Origin: a virus
Direction: 5' to 3' (one strand)
IMG/VR virus record: IMGVR_UViG_3300046453_000177
Coordinates: 1-49,466 of that record
DNA length: 49,466 bases
Shown: piece by piece, positions 7,531 to 14,951 of the stretch
How positions within the stretch are numbered: the first letter of the stretch is position 1
Layout of the letters: each line of letters begins with the position of its first letter
The notes under the pieces: generated by a model
The model's input: the letters and a program-made list of their open reading frames with translations, nothing else
The model's database searches: none
What the model was told of the DNA's origin: nothing
Made by a program: the position numbers and the translations under genes

Positions 7531-10500
7531 TCAGAAAAAGTTGGCTATGGCAGCGGCTAGCGGCTCGGAATGTTGATCCCGACCGCTGAAGAGGGGGTGG
7601 ACCGGCTCGGTAAGCTCATAGGGCGTGAAGCCGCTGGTTGCGTCGACCGCACCCAATGTTTGAAGCCAGCCCGCCTCCTGTGACTGATGCGCCCAAGCCG
7701 AACATAAGCGAATATTGGAGTCTCCTGCGCTGACCCGCGCGCGCACGAACTGCTCGACCGCTGCCAGGATGCCCGACCATCGCGGCCAATAGGCATCGCC
7801 ATATGCGCCACGCGGCATGGTGGTAGCCCAAATCAGGATCTTGGCGGTCGGCACCACACGGCGGATCTCATTGACCAGGTAGCCATAGCCGCTGGTCACC
7901 TGCGCCAGCGATGTCGCTTCATTCTCTTCCAGCATGTCGTTCATGCCCAGATTAAGGATGAACAGGCCCGGTGTCGGCAGGCCGAAACGGGTCAGATAAT
8001 AGGATAGGTCGAAGCGATAATTGGTGCCGCCAACCGTGACGATCGGGGCGGCCGATCCGGCGCCCGTGTCGGGGTTGAGGAAAGGATGCGCCAGCCGCTT
8101 GTTCGCCTTGGTCTGCCCCTGATAAGTAGCTTCGCCGCCGGCAGCGACGACACTGGTCCAGTCGGCATCCATCTTCGTGCCCAGGAAGTCAGAAAACGCC
8201 CAGCCTTCGCGACCTTCACCCAAAGGACCGGTGTCATCGTCTGCACTGGAGGCGCCTGCGCCGTTGATTGTGCCAACCCATGTCGGAATATATCCCCAGC
8301 CTGTCAGAAGGGCGTTGCACTTCTGCGCGGTCTGGCGGTTGGTGATGCTGTCGCCGAAGAACATGGCATTGAACGCAGGCGACCCGGTGACCGGCACGGT
8401 TTTGACGCGGGCGGTCAGGATGCGGGTGATGCCGGCACTACTGCCTTTGCGCCGAATGATCAGGTCGGTCTGTCCGCCAAGCCGTGCGGGGTCCAACTCG
8501 ATGGTGCCGGACGTCGCGCTGCGCGCATAGGCAAAATTGCGGTTCGATATGGTGACGATTGCTGGAGCTTCATCGCTACGCACCTTGAACAGAGAGCCGA
8601 CGTGCAGCGCCAGGCGACGATCGGATACGAGCGCAAGTTCGCCCCCGATCAGCGGCGTGATATCCGACGCGTCGGGCGTCGCGATCGCCAATGCCGAGGA
8701 ATATATGACACAGCCGAGCGGATTGACGACGCGGAAAGCCGCATCGGTGATCTCGCGAAACTGCCAGTCGGCAATCTGGGCACCTTCGCCCGACTTGGTG
8801 CGAAAGGCCACGCCGCCAGTGCGCTTGAATATCTGGATGCCGTCGCCGTAGCCACGCCACCGCGCGCCACCGGGAAGGAGGGCACCTTGATCATCGAAGA
8901 GGAAACGCGCGCACCCGAGCGGGTTAAGGGACGACTGTGCGGGTGCATCAGGGTGCACGAGGTTGCCCAGCACCGGAGCATTAATCGTTACGCCAGGAAT
9001 AGAGATGCCATTGGCGTAGAGATAAGCGAACACAGAACCGAGGGAGGTGCTGAACTTTACGATAGGATCTTCGGCTACCCCGGCGCCATCAGTCCGCCGA
9101 TAAGTATCTTCCACCGATGCAAGACGACCGTCTAGCGCGGCATCGCCGGCAATGCGGGCAGCATCTATAACATCGTCGGCATCGGCGCGAATTTCCGCTT
9201 CAGCTACCAGATCGATGGCATCAGCCTTTGACGGTAGTTCGCCCTCGACAGCGCCGACTCGATCTGTGAGCGCGCCAACGTCCGCACCGCCAAGGATTTG
9301 ATCGGTGACATCTTCTACGGCGATCGAAATGATATCGGTCTCTTGGCCGTTGCCATAGACCCATATCCCCGGCACCCCATAAAGCGCGGTTGGCGGAATC
9401 ACATAATCAAGACTGTCGGATGCACCGGCCTTCCCGATCAAAAACTGGCGCATGACCGCGCCGTCTGCAACAACCGGCTCCAACGGCGCACCTAACCGGA
9501 CATTGCTGACCGCGTTTTTGTTATAATTCAGGTTCTGCCACCGCAGATCGATCGCATTGCTAGACGGATCGGTAGGGTTGGAGTTACGCCGCAGGCGATA
9601 GGTGACCTGATAGATGCGGCCGTCATAAATGGGCATCGCGACGCGCGGCCCGATCTGTGCATAACCACTCTGATCGTTGGTGTCCGCTCCGATGATGCGA
9701 AGCACCGTGCCAGCCTCCGACGTCGCAACGACAGTTCCGGTCGCCCCTGCTGGCCGCGCGGTCGGATCGCCAATAAGCGAGGTCGAAAACAGCGAGCGCG
9801 CATCGCCTGCGCGATCGGGATATTGGGGGACCAGTGATGCCAGCGCACCGATCATTACTTCGGCCGGCGCCAGGCGCGCATCCAAGGCGGCGTCACCGGA
9901 CTGCCTAGCCAAATTCGCGGCCGTAAAGGCCGCTGCCTGCGCCGTGCTGACTGGCTTGTTAGCGTCTGATGTGTTGTCGGCATTGGGCAAGCCGACATCG
10001 CCCTTCGTAAGCGCCACAGCGCCGGTCCGGCCAGCAACCGACGTGACCGCGTTGACTTGCGCACCCGCAGCCACCCCAGCGAGCTTTGTCCGCTCGGATG
10101 CAGTCATGATCTTGCTGTCGGTTGTTTCTGCAAGAACGGTGATGGGTGAATTCGGTTGGACGGCGCTATCTGCTTTGGCACCCTGCGCAGCCGTCGCCTT
10201 TAACGGAAGCTGCGTCTCAACTGCATCCAGGCGCCCCCCTAGCGCTTGGTCTATCGAGGTGGTGAGTTCCGCTAATTCCTCACGAGCATCGATCTCGGCA
10301 TCAATGCGCGCATTGACATTGGTGTCTAGGCTGGTCCGCGCCGATATTTCTGCATTTAACCCGCCCTCTAGCTGGCTGATATCGGTTTCTGCCGAATCAA
10401 GCCTGCCGCCAAGGGCCTGATCAATGCCGGTAGTAACTGCGGCCAGATCCTCACGCGCATCGATTTCCGCATCCAAACGGGCGTTCACGCTCGTGCCCAG

Positions 10501-10878
10501 GCTCTCGCGCGCACTGACCTCTGCCGCCAGGCTGGCGTCAAGCTGAACAATATCGTCCTCACTGGCGCCTATGCGCTCGCCAAGAGCCTGATCCAGCGCT
10601 GTAGTGGAGGCGGCCAACGCTTCTCGGGCAGTAATTTCAGCGTCAATGCGGGCGTTTGTGTTAACGCCCAAACTTTCGCGGGCCGCAATTTCGGCGTCCA
10701 TGCGCTCGCCGAGAAGTTCATCCGCAGCGACCCGGTCGAAGCCTTCGTTCTCGCGGGCCTCTATTTCAGCAGCAAGGCCCTCCTCGACCAACGCGAGCGC
10801 GACCTTGTCCGCCTTCAACGCCAGCGGCGTCGCCAGCGCGGTCGTGACGATCAGGCGTTTGACATCAGAAAGCGCCAT
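7531..10878 (-). CDS. Tail fibre with C-terminal SGNH/GDSL hydrolase
   Basis: A large fibre of 1115 residues. Residues 40-230 are a coiled-coil stalk built of a 57-residue repeat. Residues about 250-300 (VTSVAGRTGAVALTKGDVGL) are a collar-type triple-strand motif common in tail fibres. The C-terminal 270 residues are an SGNH hydrolase: block I FFGDSIT (Ser at about 844), block III LNLGMNDM (Asn at about 980) and block V EPVHPLFSG (His at about 1094, with Glu in place of the usual Asp). Such domains de-esterify surface glycans, for example removing O-acetyl groups from capsule or LPS. It is separated by 3 bp from the preceding adaptor gene. Confidence 0.85.
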   Translation of the reverse strand: MALSDVKRLIVTTALATPLALKADKVALALVEEGLAAEIEARENEGFDRVAADELLGERMDAEIAARESLGVNTNARIDAEITAREALAASTTALDQALGERIGASEDDIVQLDASLAAEVSARESLGTSVNARLDAEIDAREDLAAVTTGIDQALGGRLDSAETDISQLEGGLNAEISARTSLDTNVNARIDAEIDAREELAELTTSIDQALGGRLDAVETQLPLKATAAQGAKADSAVQPNSPITVLAETTDSKIMTASERTKLAGVAAGAQVNAVTSVAGRTGAVALTKGDVGLPNADNTSDANKPVSTAQAAAFTAANLARQSGDAALDARLAPAEVMIGALASLVPQYPDRAGDARSLFSTSLIGDPTARPAGATGTVVATSEAGTVLRIIGADTNDQSGYAQIGPRVAMPIYDGRIYQVTYRLRRNSNPTDPSSNAIDLRWQNLNYNKNAVSNVRLGAPLEPVVADGAVMRQFLIGKAGASDSLDYVIPPTALYGVPGIWVYGNGQETDIISIAVEDVTDQILGGADVGALTDRVGAVEGELPSKADAIDLVAEAEIRADADDVIDAARIAGDAALDGRLASVEDTYRRTDGAGVAEDPIVKFSTSLGSVFAYLYANGISIPGVTINAPVLGNLVHPDAPAQSSLNPLGCARFLFDDQGALLPGGARWRGYGDGIQIFKRTGGVAFRTKSGEGAQIADWQFREITDAAFRVVNPLGCVIYSSALAIATPDASDITPLIGGELALVSDRRLALHVGSLFKVRSDEAPAIVTISNRNFAYARSATSGTIELDPARLGGQTDLIIRRKGSSAGITRILTARVKTVPVTGSPAFNAMFFGDSITNRQTAQKCNALLTGWGYIPTWVGTINGAGASSADDDTGPLGEGREGWAFSDFLGTKMDADWTSVVAAGGEATYQGQTKANKRLAHPFLNPDTGAGSAAPIVTVGGTNYRFDLSYYLTRFGLPTPGLFILNLGMNDMLEENEATSLAQVTSGYGYLVNEIRRVVPTAKILIWATTMPRGAYGDAYWPRWSGILAAVEQFVRARVSAGDSNIRLCSAWAHQSQEAGWLQTLGAVDATSGFTPYELTEPVHPLFSGRDQHSEPLAAAIANFF
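10204..10656 (-). repeat. 171-bp coding repeat, about 2.6 copies
   Basis: It encodes a 57-residue unit starting NAR(I/L)DAEI at residues 75, 132 and 189 of the fibre. The third unit is broken off after about 37 residues. The unit is itself two AEI-x-AR(E) heptad blocks, so the stalk can lengthen or shorten by recombination. Confidence 0.8.
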
Positions 10879-10881
10879 CGG

Positions 10882-11250
10882 TCACTCCGGCAGAAGGTTG
10901 ACGCGGCCGAAGACGAGCAGCGGCGCGTCCCCAGCCTTGGTGAAGCGGATTTTGTGCGAGAGGCGGACGACCTCATATTTGCCGTCCAGTGCAGCGAAGT
11001 CGGAGCCGTAGAAGGTGACGCGCGCTTGCCCGTTCGCCTGATCGGTCCAGACCAGGCCGGTCACGTTGTCGTTCGCTTCGGCGCCTGCGGTCTTGAGCGT
11101 GGCGGTGTCGCCAGCCTCATTGCGAAACTCGATCGCGACTGCCACGCCGGTCAAATCGACCGGGCCGCCATCGACATCAAGCAACAGCAGGGTGAATTGC
11201 GCGGCCCCGGAGCGCGGGATTTCGACGGGCATTTCCCAGCTACTCGACAT
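10882..11250 (-). CDS. Fibre adaptor, BppU N-terminal-like (122 aa)
   Basis: The motif FTLLLLDVDGGPVDLTGVAV followed by IEFRNEAGDTATL is the hallmark of the N-terminal beta-sandwich of BppU-like baseplate proteins, which anchor receptor-binding proteins to the tail tip. It lies immediately upstream (in transcription order) of the large fibre gene, as expected for an anchor. Its start overlaps the end of the previous gene by 11 bp. Confidence 0.65.
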   Translation of the reverse strand: MSSSWEMPVEIPRSGAAQFTLLLLDVDGGPVDLTGVAVAIEFRNEAGDTATLKTAGAEANDNVTGLVWTDQANGQARVTFYGSDFAALDGKYEVVRLSHKIRFTKAGDAPLLVFGRVNLLPE

Positions 11251-11923
11251 TGGAGAAGTCCTCTACGAAGCTGATGGACATTTCCGCGCGGCGACCGAAC
11301 GACAGCATAGGGGCGAGGTCTTGGCCTAGGACGAGCTTGCAGCGCACGACCGGCCAGTCGAATATGACGGGCGATCCGGCAGACATCGCAGCGCGGGCAG
11401 GCGGGGAAACAATCACGGTCGCTTGCTGAGCGGTGCGCGCAATGACACGTTCGATCTTGAAGCCGCGCCCGTTGATGCTGCATTTTTCGCCACCCTCGAT
11501 CCGCGCGCCACGAACGACGTTGATCGTCAATTGCGTTGCGCGAAGGGCCGCAGCACCGACAGTGACAGCCTCGATATAGGGCGAGGCATAGCGAACATCG
11601 GTCGGAAACAGAGGGTCGTCAGCCGCGATCTGGCTCGGTCGCGCCGGGTGCGAACCGGAAGCTGGACGCGGGGCTGACAGCAGCGACACCAGCGGGACGA
11701 GAAACACCCGCCCCGGCATGTAGCTAGTCCACGCATCCCAGAGCCGGATTTGCGCGGGAGAGCGAAGAATAATCCCTGAATAGGTGATCTCCCAGCGCCC
11801 GCCGCCATCGGTCTGAATTTCGGTCGTATCGCCGTTGATCGCGGTCCCACCGTCAATCAGGCGCGGCACCACATCGGCCTTGATCCCTTGTGGGTTGAAC
11901 TGATGGGCCGGGAAGACGAACAT
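11240..11923 (-). CDS. Minor tail (distal tail) protein (227 aa)
   Basis: Located between the tail-tip J-like gene and the fibre adaptor. The N-terminus (FNPQGIKADVVPRLIDGGTA) and the motif RLWDAWTSYMPGRVFLVPLV resemble small distal-tail proteins of siphophages, in which a W-x-AW-x4-G-R motif precedes a lipoprotein- or fibre-binding beta domain. No enzyme motif is visible. The gene has a CGTCCGTAG element 33 bp upstream of its start. Confidence 0.5.
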   Translation of the reverse strand: MFVFPAHQFNPQGIKADVVPRLIDGGTAINGDTTEIQTDGGGRWEITYSGIILRSPAQIRLWDAWTSYMPGRVFLVPLVSLLSAPRPASGSHPARPSQIAADDPLFPTDVRYASPYIEAVTVGAAALRATQLTINVVRGARIEGGEKCSINGRGFKIERVIARTAQQATVIVSPPARAAMSAGSPVIFDWPVVRCKLVLGQDLAPMLSFGRRAEMSISFVEDFSNVE

Positions 11924-11955
11924 GGCCGAACGATGGGCAGAAGGCGGCCAACGCT

Positions 11956-11964
11956 CTACGGACG
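11956..11964 (-). promoter_or_regulatory. Gene-boundary motif CGTCCGTAG, copy 1
   Basis: Reads CGTCCGTAG on the minus (coding) strand, 5 bp after the stop of the J-like gene and 33 bp before the next start. It is one of eight exact copies in the structural region, all in the coding orientation and all intergenic. Confidence 0.6.
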
Positions 11965-11969
11965 CCAGC

Positions 11970-14069
11970 CTATGCGGTGACTGTCACCAAGCCTGTCGCA
12001 TTCGCCGCAGAGCCGGTGCCGGATGCGTTGAATGCGCGGATGAAATAATACCACGCCCCCGCTGCAACGATGTCGGTGAAGTCCTGGCCCGCTCCCGCCG
12101 CAGATGGCAGGTCATCGCTGACCAGCGTCGCGCCGCTGATCGTGTTGGTCGAGTTGCGATAGACGCGGCTGTAGGCGAGATTCGAACTGCTGCCGTTCGT
12201 CCATGCCAGATCGGCTCGGAGCGATCCCCCTGTGCCGCTCGCGACGGTCGGAGGGGATGGGGCAAGGCTCGCCGTGGATGTGCTGACGACCACTATGGGC
12301 GACCATGGCGAAATACGCCCATCGCCCACGCCATAGGCTACCTCGACGTCGATGCCGACATTGAGCGGGACCAGGTTGGTGAGAAGCTGGACGGTCGGTC
12401 CGGGGTCGATGTCGGAATATTCCTGCTCGTTCCAAGTCGTGTCCGTCGTGACGCGCCAGCGGGCGTACCAGGTGATATCGTCGCGATCGTAGCCGTCCAC
12501 CGTGATGCGGATGCGGGCGGTTGTGCCGCCGTCGCCTAGTTCGGCGGTGGCTTCGGTTATTCCTGGGGTTGCAAGGGGCGCGGGGGCAATGCGGCCTTCT
12601 ACGGGTGCCGGTTCACCTTCTTCGGTCGCTGGGTTCCAAGTATCGATATTCGGTGAAACAGCGACCCAATCGAACGAAACGCCAAGGGTCTGCATGTCCC
12701 TTTCTGGGGAAGTGACGATTTCAGCCGCGCCGGTATAGAAGCTCGTGCCGACTTCGACGTGGTTAAGCCAAATGAAGCGCTCGCCCAACACGGACATGCC
12801 TTCATAATTCGTGGTGATCGTCCCTCGATCTGACGCGTTCTGGCGGGCCATGAAGCGCTTGGCTAACCGACGATTCTGAGAGTGGCTGGGCGTTTGCGGC
12901 GAAAAGTTTGTGCTGTTTACTTTACCGCGTTCGGCAATGTCATCCTCGTCGGTCCATGGCGTTGCATCCGGCTCGTTATAATCATGCTCGGCCGAAACAT
13001 AGGTGATGGCGATTTCATTGATAAAATCCTCATCCTCGACAAAGCCCTGGTGCCTGGCGTTGACGATCTGAGACGGACCAATCGTGACAGCTGGTTCGTA
13101 ATAGCGACCCGAATAGACGATATACCGGCCAAGTGCGTCCTCAGAATACCAGCCGTCGAATGTCTTGAGGAACTCATTAATGATGCCAGCCGGCTCGCCC
13201 GTCATATCGAAAAGGATGCAGCAGCGATAGCGGCGCTCAGACCCGCCGCCCTTTAGCGGGACCAGCTCATCGCAATGATCCGCTGCGGAAGTCCAATAAT
13301 CTATGACGGGCAATATCTGGGTGTCGTAATCAACACCGCGGTCGGTGATCAGATACCAGAGCAGGCCAAGCACCGGATTGTCGAGTAGTGGATCTGCCTT
13401 GACCCATGTGTCGGGGTCATAAGCATCCATGGTGAGGTCGCGAGGGTCGAACAGGTAGGACATGTCAAACACAGCCGACAGGATCGTGTTGTCGGCTTGC
13501 GGATATACTTCCAGATAGTTTTTGGCTTTAACCGGCTTTTTAATGAGATATCCGGAAGTAATGCCGTCCCCTCGATGGTCCGCAGTCCAAATGCCTGGCA
13601 GCGCTGAAATCACGGCCGGGAAGGCTGTTTCGGTGGCAAGGCCGAGATTGACCCCCGCCAGAACCTTCCCCGTCGCGTAAGCACCATCGGCAAGGCCCTG
13701 CACAACGCCCGCCGTGATCGTCACCTTATCATCGTTAAGATAGGCTTGGCGCATCGCGTGGGAGCGTCCCGACAGGAACGCCAGAACATCGACCGTTTCA
13801 CCGTTGTGGTTGGTGTCCCAAAGCATCGCCTTGCCATAGACGCGCCTCGTCCCAATACCCTTAGTGCGAACCGGGCGAGGCTCTTTTTTCTGCGTCTGAG
13901 CAGCTTCGGGCTTCGGCATGGAAGGGGCGAGAAGGAGCGCCACCGTGCTTGCGATAAGCATGTTGCCGCCCGCCAGCGCCAAACCTGGGTTGCCTGTCAC
14001 AACGCCAACGGTCAGCAGCGCCGCGCCGATGATTACGCCGACGAACTTACCCACGACGCCACACCGCAA
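11970..14069 (-). CDS. Tail-tip host-specificity protein (J-like)
   Basis: A protein of about 700 residues at the tail-tip position, downstream of an NlpC/P60-like gene. The N-terminus has two hydrophobic Gly-rich stretches (VGVIIGAALLTVGVV and MLIASTVALLLAP), then a conserved segment GIGTRRVYGKAMLWDTN. The middle has the central-tail-hub pattern GIINEFLKTFDGWYSEDALGRY. The C-terminal 180 residues are two fibronectin type III-like domains (ITWYARWRV, then AYSRVYRNSTNT). It recognises the host receptor with the fibres. The start is uncertain: TTG at 14069 or GTG at 14054, the latter overlapping the upstream stop by 8 bp. Confidence 0.75.
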   Translation of the reverse strand: MRCGVVGKFVGVIIGAALLTVGVVTGNPGLALAGGNMLIASTVALLLAPSMPKPEAAQTQKKEPRPVRTKGIGTRRVYGKAMLWDTNHNGETVDVLAFLSGRSHAMRQAYLNDDKVTITAGVVQGLADGAYATGKVLAGVNLGLATETAFPAVISALPGIWTADHRGDGITSGYLIKKPVKAKNYLEVYPQADNTILSAVFDMSYLFDPRDLTMDAYDPDTWVKADPLLDNPVLGLLWYLITDRGVDYDTQILPVIDYWTSAADHCDELVPLKGGGSERRYRCCILFDMTGEPAGIINEFLKTFDGWYSEDALGRYIVYSGRYYEPAVTIGPSQIVNARHQGFVEDEDFINEIAITYVSAEHDYNEPDATPWTDEDDIAERGKVNSTNFSPQTPSHSQNRRLAKRFMARQNASDRGTITTNYEGMSVLGERFIWLNHVEVGTSFYTGAAEIVTSPERDMQTLGVSFDWVAVSPNIDTWNPATEEGEPAPVEGRIAPAPLATPGITEATAELGDGGTTARIRITVDGYDRDDITWYARWRVTTDTTWNEQEYSDIDPGPTVQLLTNLVPLNVGIDVEVAYGVGDGRISPWSPIVVVSTSTASLAPSPPTVASGTGGSLRADLAWTNGSSSNLAYSRVYRNSTNTISGATLVSDDLPSAAGAGQDFTDIVAAGAWYYFIRAFNASGTGSAANATGLVTVTA

Positions 14070-14397
14070 TTACGTTGTCTTCCGGCAGGCGCACGAAGGC
14101 CAAGCCTTTGCTGGTCAAGAGCGCCCATTTGTCTCCGGTATAGATGCCGCCAATCTCGTCGGAGCCTTGCGGCGTAACCACATGCACGACGCCGATGTCG
14201 CCCGCTTCCGGCTCGATCACCAGAGCCAGCCTGTCACCGATCCAATCGCCCCAAATCTCAGACAGCGGGCGACCATGGGTGGAATAGTCGCACGGGAGTG
14301 GGATACCAGCCCAGCGCGCGGGCCATGCAGTGCAGTCATGCACGCCGTCTTTCCAAGGCGTCCGCGAACCTTCCAGCAGAAATTCGCCCAGCGTCAT
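14047..14397 (-). CDS. NlpC/P60-like tail protein (DUF6950 type)
   Basis: A 116-residue protein with RTPWKDGVHDCTAWPARW, in which HDC holds the putative nucleophile Cys, and GDIGVV plus WALLTSKGLAFV further on, as in the reduced NlpC/P60-like DUF6950 family that precedes J-like genes. The probable role is peptidoglycan cutting during DNA entry or tail-tip assembly. The C-terminal catalytic His is not obvious, so the enzyme may be degenerate. Confidence 0.65.
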   Translation of the reverse strand: MTLGEFLLEGSRTPWKDGVHDCTAWPARWAGIPLPCDYSTHGRPLSEIWGDWIGDRLALVIEPEAGDIGVVHVVTPQGSDEIGGIYTGDKWALLTSKGLAFVRLPEDNVIAVWRRG

Positions 14398-14951
14398 TTC
14401 GGGCCAAACCTGCGCGTCGTCCCGGCAGAAATGCCCGCAACGAAATCACAAAATCGATCGGTCGGCGACACCTTGGCCTGATCCGCCGCAGTGAAAAATG
14501 CTATCTTGGGATTGGCAAGCATGGTGTCGCCGCTCGCCATCGACAAGGACACTGTCCACTGTCTACCGGTTTCGCTCTCGACAGATTCGGAGATGATGAC
14601 CCCGCCGACGCCGGACCATTGCCACTTGATCGGGCCTTCCTGCTGCCAATCGCCATCGAATTTGACCAGTCCGATGTTGGCCTGCGCGCCCTTTACGCTT
14701 TCCCGGTCTTCATGCGCCATGCGCACCATCGCGGGCGTCACCCCAGAGAATTTAACCTCGATGCGGTCAGCCTCCCCATTGATGAGCTGCTTGAGCGTTG
14801 GCACCGAGACGAGTTCGGCCGCGCCTCGCCATACTGCACCGCTAGGATCAAGGCTGTCGGCGGCGGTGATCAATGGGCCATATCCGCTCCACAGATAGAC
14901 GGGCGGGTCGCAAAGGAGGCGAAACAGGATGGAAATGCGGTGCGAGGCCAT
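14394..14951 (-). CDS. Minor tail protein (185 aa)
   Basis: Placed between the tape measure and the NlpC-like gene. It begins with a segment typical of such proteins (VYLWSGYGPLI, then GAAELVSVPTLKQLINGEADRIEV) and continues as beta strands (GPIKWQWSGVGGVIISES). The layout tape measure, minor tail, NlpC-like, J-like matches the distal-tail set of lambda-like phages. It overlaps its downstream neighbour by ATGA. The enzymatic role is unknown; a structural tail-tip role is likely. Confidence 0.6.
   Translation of the reverse strand: MASHRISILFRLLCDPPVYLWSGYGPLITAADSLDPSGAVWRGAAELVSVPTLKQLINGEADRIEVKFSGVTPAMVRMAHEDRESVKGAQANIGLVKFDGDWQQEGPIKWQWSGVGGVIISESVESETGRQWTVSLSMASGDTMLANPKIAFFTAADQAKVSPTDRFCDFVAGISAGTTRRFGPK

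Noticed and set aside
8086-9135. 349-codon plus-strand ORF in the fibre gene
   Set aside because: Antisense to the SGNH fibre; the composition looks like a mirror of the real frame.
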